A DNA stretch of 64,000 bases from Haloarcula sp. DT43 (GTDB lineage: Archaea; Halobacteriota; Halobacteria; Halobacteriales; Haloarculaceae). The position numbers were made by a program, and so were the translations under genes. The notes under the pieces were generated by a model, which was not told where the DNA came from, made no database searches, and saw only the letters and a program-made list of their open reading frames with translations. Location: contig NZ_JAYMGZ010000001.1 of the NCBI RefSeq assembly GCF_037078405.1, positions 930,001 through 994,000 of the forward strand, given 5' to 3'. This document shows, piece after piece, positions 32,685 to 40,872 of this stretch. The first letter of the stretch is position 1. Each line of letters opens with the position of its first letter.

Positions 32685-33590
32685 CTACCAGTTCGAGGGC
32701 CCGATTTTCTTCGTCGCCTTCGCGCGAAAGCCAGTGGGGCCGATGCGGGACTCGAAGACGGTCTGGCGCTCGGTGTCGAGCGCGCCGCCGAAGGAGCCGA
32801 CCCGCATCGTCCGGTACGTCTCGAACCCCTTGTCGTTGGAGTAGAAGTAGACGCTGCCGTGCAACAGGCCGTGGATGAGTTCGTCCGAGCGGACCGCGGC
32901 CGCGGGCCGGTCGAGCTTCACGAACGCGACGGTCCCCCAGTTGACGACGGCCTCGCGCAGCCCCATCAGGAACGCCACCTCGCGGTTCTTCGGGAGGCCG
33001 AACTCCGTCGCCCGTTCGAGGTCGGTCAGCGAGTCGACGACGACGAGCGTGTCCGCGGCTTCGGTCACCTGCTCGCCCAGGGATTCGAGGAACTTCTCGA
33101 AGGTCTCGTCCGACGGTTCCGACGAGGGGTCCGGCTCCGCGCCGGGCTGTTCGATGTCGTCGGCCGAGCGCCGGGCGTCGAACAGCGCGTCCGGGACGGG
33201 GAGCAGTTCCATGTACCGCTGGGAGAAGTCCGCGACGGTCATGTGCTCCGTGAGCGCCTCGAACTGGTAGCCGTCGAGCACGGCGTCGAGTTCGCTGTAG
33301 ACGTGTTCGCGGTCGTGTGAGAGCGTGATGTAGGTCACAGAGTCCGGAATCGTCTCGCTGCGCCGGGCGATGCCGTTCGGGACCATCTCCGGGCGGTGTT
33401 TCGCGAGCATCAGCGTCGCGAGGCTGGTGTAGGTGAAGGCGTCGCCGCCCGCGTCGGCCGCCCCGGCCAGCAGGACCGTGCTCCCGGTCGGAACCCCCCG
33501 AACCTGTCCGTCCAGTCCGGGGATGCCGAAGGGGATGTACGACACGCCGGAGCTGATACTCTTGGCTTCCGGCGTCGATTCGGGTGCCAT
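32685..33590 (-). CDS. RecA/RadA-superfamily (KaiC-like) protein with degenerate Walker A
   Basis: A 301-residue protein with a RecA/KaiC-like core: GIPGLDGQVRGVPTGSTVLLAGAADAGGDAFTYT at the P-loop position, ADTLVVVDSLTDLERA as Walker B, and a C-terminal VYFYSNDKGFETYRTMRVGSFGG. The P-loop reads GAADAGGDAF in place of GxxxxGK[ST], so canonical ATP binding is lost. An acidic insert (about residues 150-170) is haloarchaeal. Related haloarchaeal proteins are labelled HTR-like, suggesting a signalling role, but this is not shown. It lies 46 bp upstream of mfnA on the same strand. Confidence 0.8.
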   Translation of the reverse strand: MAPESTPEAKSISSGVSYIPFGIPGLDGQVRGVPTGSTVLLAGAADAGGDAFTYTSLATLMLAKHRPEMVPNGIARRSETIPDSVTYITLSHDREHVYSELDAVLDGYQFEALTEHMTVADFSQRYMELLPVPDALFDARRSADDIEQPGAEPDPSSEPSDETFEKFLESLGEQVTEAADTLVVVDSLTDLERATEFGLPKNREVAFLMGLREAVVNWGTVAFVKLDRPAAAVRSDELIHGLLHGSVYFYSNDKGFETYRTMRVGSFGGALDTERQTVFESRIGPTGFRAKATKKIGPSNW

Positions 33591-33633
33591 ACCGCAACGA
33601 GAGCAACGGCGCTGAAAAACTTGCTGGCTACGC

Positions 33634-35943
33634 TCAGCGGACCGATTCCAGCAGGAGGCGCTGCTCCACGCGCTTGACCTCGTGCTGGACGTCGCGGACG
33701 GCGTCGATGTTCGGCGAGATGGAGGTGACCCCCTCGTCGACGAGGAAGTTCACCATCTGTGGCTTCGAGGCCGCCTGTCCGCAGATGCTCGTCGACACGT
33801 CGTGCTCGCGGCAGGTCCCGATGACCTGGCTCATGAGCTCGAGGACGGCCGGGTGCAGTTCGTCGAAGCGGTCGGCGACGTTGCCGTTGTTGCGGTCGAC
33901 GGCCAGCGTGTACTGGGTGAGGTCGTTCGTCCCGAAGGAGACGAAGTCGATGCCGGCCTCGCAGATTTCCTCGATGGACAGCGCGCTCGCCGGCGTCTCG
34001 ACCATGACGCCCCAGTCGCGCTTCTCGGGGTCGATGCCGACCTCCTGCATCAGCGCCTTCGCCCGCAGGATGTCCTCGGCGTCGGTCACAAGCGGGAGCA
34101 TCAGCTCGACGTTGTCGTAGCCGAGGTCGTACAGGCGCTCGAACGCGCGGAGTTCGAGCTTGAACTCGCCGGGCCGGTCCAGCGAGCGGCGGATGCCGCG
34201 ATAGCCCAGCATCGGGTTGTGCTCGCTGGGCTCGTCCTCGCCGCCCTGGAGCTGTCGGAACTCGTCGGATGGCGCATCGAGGGTCCGGACCCGTACCGGC
34301 CGCGGGTAGAACGCCTCGGCGACCGAGCGGACGCCCTCGACGATTTCGTCGACGTAGGCGCGCTCGCCGTGGTCTTCGACGTAACGGGACGGCGTCTTGT
34401 CCGTCGAGAGAATCATGTGCTCGATGCGGAGCAGGCCGACGCCGTCGGCCCCCGTCGCGGCGGCCCGTTCGGCGGCCTCCGGGATAGAGACGTTGACCTT
34501 GACCTCCGTGCCGGTCATCGGCTTGACCGCCGAGTGCGCCTCGACCGGTGCGGCGTCGCCCTCGTCCTCGCTCGTCTCCGGGACTTTCGCCCCTTTCTCG
34601 ACCGTTCCCTTGTCGCCGTCGAGCGTGACCGTCTCGCCGTCACGGAGCTTCTGTGTCGCGTCCTCGGCCCCGACGACGGCCGGCACGCCGAGTTCGCGCG
34701 AGACGATGGCGGCGTGGCTGGTCATCCCGCCCTCGTCGGTGATGATGCCGTTGGCGCGTTTCATCGCCGGCACCATGTCCGGCGTCGTCATCTCGGCGAC
34801 GATGATGTCGCCGTCCTCGACCTTGTCGAGGTTGTCGAGCTTGTCGACGATGCGGACGACGCCGGTGACCCGGCCTGGCGCGGAGCCGATGCCGGACAGC
34901 CGGACCGAGTCCGACTGGCTCTCCATCGCTCCGCCGTCGGCGACGCCCGACTGGGCTCCCGGCGGCTGGCTCTCGGCCTCGGTGGCCGAGCCGGCGCTCC
35001 CCTCGGGGTCGTCGATGGTGGTGATGGGCCGGGACTGCAGCAGGTACACCTCGCCCTCGTAGACCGCCCACTCCACGTCCTGTGGGGTGTCGTAGTGGTC
35101 CTCGACGCGCTCGCCGACCTCCATGAGCCGGTGAATCTCCTCGTCGGAGAGGACCCGCTCCTTGCGCTTTTCCTCCGGGACGGACCGCTCTATCGTCTCG
35201 CCGTCCTCCCCGCGGACGCACATCACCTTCTTGTCGGCGACGGTCACCTCGTCGATGGTGCCCGTCTCGCGGTCGATGATGTAGTTGTCGGGCGAGACCG
35301 CGCCGGAGACGACCGCTTCGCCCAGTCCCCACGCGGCCTCGATGATGGCCGTCGGGCCGCCGGTCGAGGGGTGACTGGTGAACATGACGCCCGACTTCTC
35401 GGCGTCGACCATCTGCTGGACGACGACGGCGATGTCCACGGCGTCGTGAGCGAAGTCGTTCTCGTTGCGGTAGTAGATGGCTCGCTGGGTGAAAAGCGAC
35501 GCCCAGCACTCCTTGACTCGCTGCAGGAGGTCCGCACGCGAGACGTTCAGGTACGTGTCCTGCTGGCCCGCGAAGGAGGCGTCCGGGAGGTCCTCCGCGG
35601 TCGCCGAGGACCGGACGGCCACGTCCTCGTCGCCCATCTCGTCGTAGGCGGCCAGCAGGTCCTCGCGGACCGACGGCGGTGTGTCCGTTTCCAGAATCAG
35701 CTCCTGGGCGCGCTCGGCCGCCTCGGCCAGCGCCTGCGAGTCGTCGCTGTCGACATCGACGGCCTCGAACAGCGGCTCGTCGATTCCAGTTGCTTCGATG
35801 AACGACCGATACGTGTCGGCGGTAACGACGAACGCCGACGGAACGGGCAGGCCCGCTCCGGTCAGTTCTCCGAGAGACGCCGCCTTGCCGCCGACCCGCG
35901 ACAGGTCGTCGGCACCGATTTCATCGAGCCACAGTGTTGGCAT
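33634..35943 (-). CDS. ppsA: phosphoenolpyruvate synthase
   Basis: A 769-residue enzyme that converts pyruvate and ATP to PEP, AMP and Pi, the entry to gluconeogenesis. The N-terminal ATP-binding domain (VGGKAASLGELTGAGLPVP, VRSSATAEDLPDASFAGQQDTYLN) is followed by an acidic linker, the swivelling phospho-His domain (GGMTSHAAIVSRELGVPAVVG) and the C-terminal PEP-binding barrel (RNPMLGYRGIRRSL-type block HNPMLGYRGIRR, VSFGTNDLTQYTLAVDRN, SICGQAASKP). Length and motifs are complete. A 9-bp-arm dyad at 36012-36031, resembling the haloarchaeal TrmB site, lies upstream, fitting glucose-dependent control. Confidence 0.97.
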   Translation of the reverse strand: MPTLWLDEIGADDLSRVGGKAASLGELTGAGLPVPSAFVVTADTYRSFIEATGIDEPLFEAVDVDSDDSQALAEAAERAQELILETDTPPSVREDLLAAYDEMGDEDVAVRSSATAEDLPDASFAGQQDTYLNVSRADLLQRVKECWASLFTQRAIYYRNENDFAHDAVDIAVVVQQMVDAEKSGVMFTSHPSTGGPTAIIEAAWGLGEAVVSGAVSPDNYIIDRETGTIDEVTVADKKVMCVRGEDGETIERSVPEEKRKERVLSDEEIHRLMEVGERVEDHYDTPQDVEWAVYEGEVYLLQSRPITTIDDPEGSAGSATEAESQPPGAQSGVADGGAMESQSDSVRLSGIGSAPGRVTGVVRIVDKLDNLDKVEDGDIIVAEMTTPDMVPAMKRANGIITDEGGMTSHAAIVSRELGVPAVVGAEDATQKLRDGETVTLDGDKGTVEKGAKVPETSEDEGDAAPVEAHSAVKPMTGTEVKVNVSIPEAAERAAATGADGVGLLRIEHMILSTDKTPSRYVEDHGERAYVDEIVEGVRSVAEAFYPRPVRVRTLDAPSDEFRQLQGGEDEPSEHNPMLGYRGIRRSLDRPGEFKLELRAFERLYDLGYDNVELMLPLVTDAEDILRAKALMQEVGIDPEKRDWGVMVETPASALSIEEICEAGIDFVSFGTNDLTQYTLAVDRNNGNVADRFDELHPAVLELMSQVIGTCREHDVSTSICGQAASKPQMVNFLVDEGVTSISPNIDAVRDVQHEVKRVEQRLLLESVR

Positions 35944-36011
35944 GGACTCACTCGTATCATCTCCAACGACAAGTAAGGAAGTTCCGGTTGCAGCCGGCGG
36001 CGACGCGCCTC

Positions 36012-36031
36012 TTCACTCGATTTCGAGTGAA
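36012..36031. promoter_or_regulatory. dyad upstream of ppsA, TrmB-like candidate operator
   Basis: TTCACTCGA-tt-TCGAGTGAA is a perfect inverted repeat 69-88 bp upstream of the ppsA ATG. On either strand it fits ACT-N7-GAGT, the core of the motif TACT-N7/8-GAGTA reported for Halobacterium TrmB, with symmetrical T-to-C and A-to-G changes at the outer positions. Confidence 0.5.
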
Positions 36032-36059
36032 TCAGGCAGTTACGCCGCCGGTCCCGCAG

Positions 36060-36971
36060 TCAGGCTTCGATAATGTCGTCGTCGTCGACGGCGGGGACGG
36101 TCACCGTTCCGTCCAGCGCGGTCACGCCGCGGCCGCCGACCCACACTTCGTCGCCGTCGGTGTCGACCGAGACGGTTCCGGGCCGGTCCCGGAAGTGGCC
36201 CCCCTCGACGACCACCTGCTCGATGGTGTCGTCGAGCGCCCCGTACCGGCGGACGAACGCGGCACAGGCCCCCGACGCCGCGGCGCTCACCGGCTCCTCG
36301 GTCCGGCTCCCCGCCCGGAACGCCCGGCCGTGGAGCGTCGACCGGCGCGTCGCGTCGCCGCCGACGGTGTCGAACGTGAACGGGTAGACGCCGGCCGCGT
36401 CGGTGCGGTCACAGAGGGCGGCGACGGCGGCCGCGTCCACGGCGAGGCCGCTCAGGTGCTCGAAGTAGTTGACCGGGACCATGAGCCACGGCTGGGCCAC
36501 GCTGGCCGTCACCAGCGGCAGGTCCGCGCCCACGTCTTTGAGCGTGGCTTCGTCGAGCCCGAGCGCGTCCGCGACGTCGCTGTACGGGACGTCCACCTCG
36601 GCGATGTCGGCCCGGCCCTGTTCGACCCAGACCATCCCGTTCTCCTTGGTCTCGACGGTGACTTCGCCCCCGGCGGTGGCAACCGTCCACTCCGCGGCCC
36701 CGACCGTACCGCGCTCGTAGAGGGCCGCGTGCGCCCCGACGGTGGCCGCCGCCGCCTGCTCCAGTTCGCCGCTCGGCGAGAAACAGCGCAGTCGGCGGTC
36801 GGCGTCCGCCGCCGGGCGGACGAACGCCGTCTCGGTGGCCCCCAGCTCGCTGGCGATGGCCCGCATCTGGTCGTCGGCCAGGCCGCCGGCCTCGGGCACG
36901 ACGCCGGTTGGCGTCCCGGCCGTCGGCTCCGCGGCGAACGCGTCAACGAGCAACGCCTGTCGCGTATCCAT
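36060..36971 (-). CDS. PhzF-family isomerase/epimerase-like protein
   Basis: A 303-residue PhzF-fold protein built of two similar halves. The N-terminal block DAFAAEPTAGTPTGVVPEAGGL and the catalytic-Glu motif ELGATETAFVRP are present, as are FSPSGELEQAAAAT (corresponding to the family F-x-P-x-x-E) and ASGACAAFVRRYG in the second half. The family catalyses isomerisations via an acidic residue; the substrate here is unknown. It is divergent from the phosphopantoate ligase gene and lies 116 bp upstream of ppsA on the same strand. Confidence 0.92.
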   Translation of the reverse strand: MDTRQALLVDAFAAEPTAGTPTGVVPEAGGLADDQMRAIASELGATETAFVRPAADADRRLRCFSPSGELEQAAAATVGAHAALYERGTVGAAEWTVATAGGEVTVETKENGMVWVEQGRADIAEVDVPYSDVADALGLDEATLKDVGADLPLVTASVAQPWLMVPVNYFEHLSGLAVDAAAVAALCDRTDAAGVYPFTFDTVGGDATRRSTLHGRAFRAGSRTEEPVSAAASGACAAFVRRYGALDDTIEQVVVEGGHFRDRPGTVSVDTDGDEVWVGGRGVTALDGTVTVPAVDDDDIIEA

Positions 36972-37067
36972 GGCACGGAGTTGTGCTGACCCGCAGATAA
37001 CCTTTTCCGGAGTCGTCGAGACGGCCCTGACGGACGACTTTAGTACAGGGAGCTACCACCGGAGCGT

Positions 37068-37817
37068 ATGAGCGACGACGTCGACCTCCCTGAAAGCCAC
37101 CCCCGCTACGAGTCGCTGCTGACCCGCCACCGCATCGAGGCGGGCGTCGACCGCGGTATCACCTCCCGGCAGGGCCTCATCGCCCAGGGCCGCGGCGAGG
37201 CCTTCGACTACCTGCTTGGCGAGCGGACCATCGACAGCGCCGACGCCGCCGAGCGGGCCGCCGCCGCGCACCTCCTCTCGGCCGACCACGCCGTGATTTC
37301 GGTCAACGGCAACGCCGCCGCCCTCGTCCCCGGCGAACTCGTCGAACTGGCCGAGGTGACCGGCGCGGACCTCGAAGTCAATCTGTTCAACCGCACGGAG
37401 GAGCGCATCGAAGCCATCGCCGCGTACCTCCGCGAACACGGCGCGACAGACGTGAAGGGGCTGACCGCCGACGGCCGTATCCCCGGGCTGGACCACGAGC
37501 GCGCGAAGGTCGACGCCGACGGCATCGGCGCGGCCGACGTGGTGCTGGTCCCGCTGGAGGACGGCGACCGTGCCGAGGCGCTGGGCGAGATGGGCAAGAC
37601 CGAACTCGTCGTCGACCTCAATCCGCGGAGCCGCTCGGCCGAGGTGGCGACGGTGCCTATCGTCGACAACATCATCCGGGCGATACCGAACGTCACCGAG
37701 CACGCCCGGGCCCTCCGTGGCGACCCCGACGCCCAGCGGGCCGCAATCGAGGCCTTCGACGCCGAGGCCGCTCTGACCGACGCCGAGCGGACGATTCGGG
37801 AGGGCGACCTCGAATGA
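37068..37817 (+). CDS. 4-phosphopantoate--beta-alanine ligase (archaeal phosphopantothenate synthetase)
   Basis: A 249-residue archaeal CoA-pathway enzyme (COG1701/DUF137 family) that joins phosphopantoate and beta-alanine using ATP, replacing bacterial PanC/PanK order. Diagnostic blocks: HPRYESLLTRHRIEAGVDRGI, AAHLLSADHAVISVNGNAAALVPGE, VLVPLEDGDRAEALGEMGKTELVVDLNPRSRSA and IVDNIIRAIPNV. Beta-alanine is probably produced by the decarboxylase at 31586. Its stop overlaps the start of the tandem AAA ATPase (ATGA), so the two are translationally coupled, which is unexpected for a biosynthetic enzyme. Confidence 0.93.
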   Translation: MSDDVDLPESHPRYESLLTRHRIEAGVDRGITSRQGLIAQGRGEAFDYLLGERTIDSADAAERAAAAHLLSADHAVISVNGNAAALVPGELVELAEVTGADLEVNLFNRTEERIEAIAAYLREHGATDVKGLTADGRIPGLDHERAKVDADGIGAADVVLVPLEDGDRAEALGEMGKTELVVDLNPRSRSAEVATVPIVDNIIRAIPNVTEHARALRGDPDAQRAAIEAFDAEAALTDAERTIREGDLE

Positions 37818-40363
37818 GCCTGCCGCCGTACATCTACGCCGACCGCCGGGTCCCCGACGAGGAGACCGTCAGGGAGGCCCTCGACCAGCGGACGATGACG
37901 GCCTTCGGCGATACCGAACAGCTGGAGCGGCTTCACCGGGTGTTCTACCCGGTGTTCAAGGTCGATTACGAGTACGAGACGGGCGAGGGCAAGCTGTTCG
38001 GCACGACGCGGAAGTCCGAGACGGCGCTTCTCGACGGGCTCTGGGCGGACAACGACCGGGCCGTCGCCCAGTACGTCGACGACACCGACGCGGAGGTCCG
38101 GCGGCCGACCAGCGACTACGACTTCGGCCGCAACGACCCGGCACTTGGCCGCTCGGTCCTGTTGCAGTTCCAGGTCACCGACGACGACGCCCGGTCGCTG
38201 CTGCCCCAGCGCGTCACGGAGTACCGCGAACAGCGCCGTCGGGATTCGTCAGGGACGGCGAACGTGTTCCTCCGAAAACTGCGCGAGTCCTACGGCCTGC
38301 CCGGCGATTTCGACCCCGACGGGTTCGACGGCGTGACCGCCGTCGACAGGCTGTACCTCCCGTTCTGGCTCGCCGAGTACCACTCACCCGATAGCTCGGA
38401 CGTCAAGCTCGTCACCTTCCGGGACCCCGACGCCCCGACCGAGGAGCTCAAACGCCACGGCTGGCTCGCGGAGTTTCTCAGCGCCGAGCCCCGTCGGCTG
38501 GCCGACTACGGCTACGAGGTCAACCCCGACCGGCTCGAACGGAACATCCGCGAGCGAATCGACCGGCCCGACGAGTCCGGTTCGGCCGGGCCGGGCCGGG
38601 ACACCGGGTCCGACAGCGACGGCGCACCGTCGATAAACCGCGAGCGACCGTCGGACGACGACGCAGTGGTCCAGCCCGACGGCGTCGACATGGAGGCCGA
38701 CGGGCTGGTCGACCCCGACCCCGCCCGGAGCTTCGCCGACGTGGGCGGGATGAGCGACCTGCTGGAGACGCTCAACCACAAGGTCGTCCGGCCGCTGCAG
38801 GACCCGACCGCCTTCGAGGAGTACGGCATCGGCGTCGTCAACGGCGTCCTGTTGCACGGGCCGCCGGGCTGTGGGAAGACCCACGTCGCTGGCGCGCTCG
38901 CGGGCGAGGTCGACCACGCCTTCATCGAGGTGACGCCGGCCGACGTGACGAGCAAGTACATGGGCGAACCCGCACAGAAGGTCGAGGAGCTGTTCCAGAT
39001 AGCCCGCGCGAACGCCCCGTGTATCCTCTTCATCGACGAAATCGACGGCATCGCCGGCGCGCGCGACGGCGACAGCAACATGAACAGCAGCGAGCAGCAA
39101 CTGGTCAACCAACTGCTGACCGAACTGGAGGGCATCGCCGACGAGGACGTGGTCGTGGTCGCCGCGACGAACCTCGTTGAGGACGTCGACGACGCCATCC
39201 GCCGCTCGGGCCGGTTCGACGAACGGGTCGAGGTCCCGCCGCCGGACGCCGAGGCGCGCCGGCAGATTCTGGCGATTCACCTCGCCGGCCGGCCGACGGC
39301 GGCCGACATCGACCTGGACCCCGTCGTCGAGGAGACGGCCGGCTTCGCCGCCAGCGACATCGAACTCCTCGCGGAGGACGCCGCCCGCAAGGCACTGCGG
39401 GCCGACGCCCCAATCGGGACGCCCCATCTCGTGGAGGCCGCCGCGGAAACCGACACCAGCATCCCGGACTGGGTCGACCCCGAGATGGTTGCCGAGGACG
39501 GCGTCGTCCAGCCCGACGGCGTCGACCTGCAGGCCAGTTCGCTGGTCGAGCCCGACCCCGGACGCGACTTCGCCGACGTGGGTGGGATGGGCGAACTGAA
39601 GGCTCGGCTCGACGAGACGGTCATCGACCCGCTGGAGAACGCCGACACCTACGCCGAGTACGGCATCGACGTCCTCTCCGGGCTGTTGCTGTACGGCCCG
39701 CCCGGCTGCGGGAAGACCCATCTCGCCGGCGCGCTCGCGGGCGAACTCGGCCACAGCTTCGTCGAAATCAGCCCCGCGGACGTGACCAGCAAGTGGATGG
39801 GCGAGCCGGCCCGCAACGTCGCCGAGGTGTTCGAGGTGGCCCGCGCGAACGCCCCCTGCGTGCTGTTCATCGACGAAATCGACGGCATCGCGGGCTCGCG
39901 GCGCGGCTCGATGAACACGAGCGAACAGCAACTGGTCAACCAACTGCTGACCGAACTCGAAGGCGCGGCGGCCGAAGACGTGGTCGTGGTCGCCGCGACG
40001 AACTTCGTCGAGGACATCGACGCGGCGCTACGGCGCTCGGGCCGATTCGACGAACGGGTCGAGGTCCCGCCGCCGGACGCCGAGGCGCGCCGGCAGATTC
40101 TGGCGATTCACCTGCGGGACCGGCCCGTCGCCAGCGACATCGACTGGGACGCCGTCGTCGGCCCGACCGCGGGGTACGCCGCCAGCGACCTCGAACTCGT
40201 CGCGGAGGACGCGGCCCGACACGCCCTGCGGGCCGGGTCGGAGATAACCCAGGCGCACCTCGAAACCGCCGTCCGGGAGACCCATTCGAGCATCGCGGAC
40301 TGGGACGACCGGGACCGCTACCAGGGCGCGGAGGGGACGGCGGACCTGGGACTCGGACCGTAG
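37814..40363 (+). CDS. tandem AAA+ ATPase (Cdc48-like) with unusual N-terminal domain
   Basis: An 849-residue protein. Residues 1 to about 270 form a domain unlike the Cdc48 N-domain (LERLHRVFYPVFKVDYEYETG, AVDRLYLPFWLAEYHSPDSS) followed by a disordered acidic linker. Two AAA modules follow, at about 285-560 and 562-840, each with Walker A GPPGCGKTH, Walker B LFIDEIDGIAG, sensor NLVEDVDDA/NFVEDIDAA and arginine finger GRFDERVEV. Both modules are introduced by the same linker, VVQPDGVD..., indicating internal duplication; 68 bp are identical between modules. It is probably a hexameric unfoldase with a distinct substrate. It overlaps the phosphopantoate ligase gene by 4 bp. Confidence 0.92.
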   Translation: MSLPPYIYADRRVPDEETVREALDQRTMTAFGDTEQLERLHRVFYPVFKVDYEYETGEGKLFGTTRKSETALLDGLWADNDRAVAQYVDDTDAEVRRPTSDYDFGRNDPALGRSVLLQFQVTDDDARSLLPQRVTEYREQRRRDSSGTANVFLRKLRESYGLPGDFDPDGFDGVTAVDRLYLPFWLAEYHSPDSSDVKLVTFRDPDAPTEELKRHGWLAEFLSAEPRRLADYGYEVNPDRLERNIRERIDRPDESGSAGPGRDTGSDSDGAPSINRERPSDDDAVVQPDGVDMEADGLVDPDPARSFADVGGMSDLLETLNHKVVRPLQDPTAFEEYGIGVVNGVLLHGPPGCGKTHVAGALAGEVDHAFIEVTPADVTSKYMGEPAQKVEELFQIARANAPCILFIDEIDGIAGARDGDSNMNSSEQQLVNQLLTELEGIADEDVVVVAATNLVEDVDDAIRRSGRFDERVEVPPPDAEARRQILAIHLAGRPTAADIDLDPVVEETAGFAASDIELLAEDAARKALRADAPIGTPHLVEAAAETDTSIPDWVDPEMVAEDGVVQPDGVDLQASSLVEPDPGRDFADVGGMGELKARLDETVIDPLENADTYAEYGIDVLSGLLLYGPPGCGKTHLAGALAGELGHSFVEISPADVTSKWMGEPARNVAEVFEVARANAPCVLFIDEIDGIAGSRRGSMNTSEQQLVNQLLTELEGAAAEDVVVVAATNFVEDIDAALRRSGRFDERVEVPPPDAEARRQILAIHLRDRPVASDIDWDAVVGPTAGYAASDLELVAEDAARHALRAGSEITQAHLETAVRETHSSIADWDDRDRYQGAEGTADLGLGP
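39215..39282 (+). repeat. 68-bp internal repeat of the AAA gene, copy 1
   Basis: Identical to 40046-40113, in the same frame and 831 bp (277 codons) upstream. It encodes the arginine-finger region and following helix of AAA module 1. Confidence 0.9.
40046..40113 (+). repeat. 68-bp internal repeat of the AAA gene, copy 2
   Basis: Copy 2, in AAA module 2. Exact identity including synonymous positions suggests recent gene conversion or selection on the DNA/RNA, since flanking codons differ. Confidence 0.9.
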
Positions 40364-40442
40364 CCGGCGGCGGCTTCCGCTTTCTCGTGGCGTCGGTGCG
40401 GGCGTGTGAGGGTTCAAACGGGGAGAGCCCGTACTGTAGCCG

Positions 40443-40800
40443 ATGCGTGTCTATCCCGGGACCGGCTCCGGCTGGAACTGGGCGTCGGAACCGAGGTGGT
40501 CGCCGTCCTCGAACACGTCGACGCGCTGGCGAACGCCGGCCGTCACGCCTTCCGGCACGCCTACCACCGGGCCGACGACGGCCGGTTCGAAGTGACCGAC
40601 GGCGAGGGCGTGGCCGCGCGGTTCCCCGGCCCGACGGCGATGCGACGGGGCGGCTACCCGCCCGTACCGATGCCGCTGGTCCCCGAGCACCTGTTTCCCG
40701 ACGGCGTGGACCGCTCGCGGTGGGCCGTCTGCCAGCCCGACGGGGAGTCCGACGTGCTGACCGCGACGGGGCTACGGACCTGGAATAGCTGCGAGTGCCG
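40443..40800 (+). pseudogene. coding-like remnant without proper start or stop
   Basis: From about 40480 to 40790 one frame shows strong haloarchaeal GC3 bias and reads LELGVGTEVVAVLEHVDALANAGRH, RADDGRFEVTDGEGVAARF, PLVPEHLFPDGVDRSRWAV. No good start precedes it (the ATG at 40443 is in another frame), and the frame runs on without a stop through the thi4 promoter and into thi4 in the wrong frame. It is best explained as a decayed gene with frameshifts at one or both ends, or as a sequencing indel. Family not recognised. The rest of the 40364-40871 gap holds only the thi4 promoter. Confidence 0.5.
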
Positions 40801-40839
40801 ACCGAGCCGTCGCTCACGTGGGTCACAGTACCAGAACGG

Positions 40840-40872
40840 TTTTGTACCACCGAAAGATATCACTAGGTGGTA
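40840..40872 (+). promoter_or_regulatory. thi4 promoter with TACCACC/GGTGGTA dyad
   Basis: A TATA-like TTTTGTA (40840-40846) sits about 27 bp before the thi4 ATG, implying a leaderless mRNA. The 7-bp inverted repeat TACCACC (40845-40851) and GGTGGTA (40866-40872) brackets the predicted transcription start, a position suited to repression. A TPP riboswitch is not possible with no leader, so protein control (ThiR-type) is likelier. Confidence 0.55.

Noticed and set aside
40800-40872. TPP riboswitch upstream of thi4
   Set aside because: The TATA-to-ATG spacing predicts a leaderless mRNA, leaving no leader for a riboswitch; no THI-box sequence is seen.
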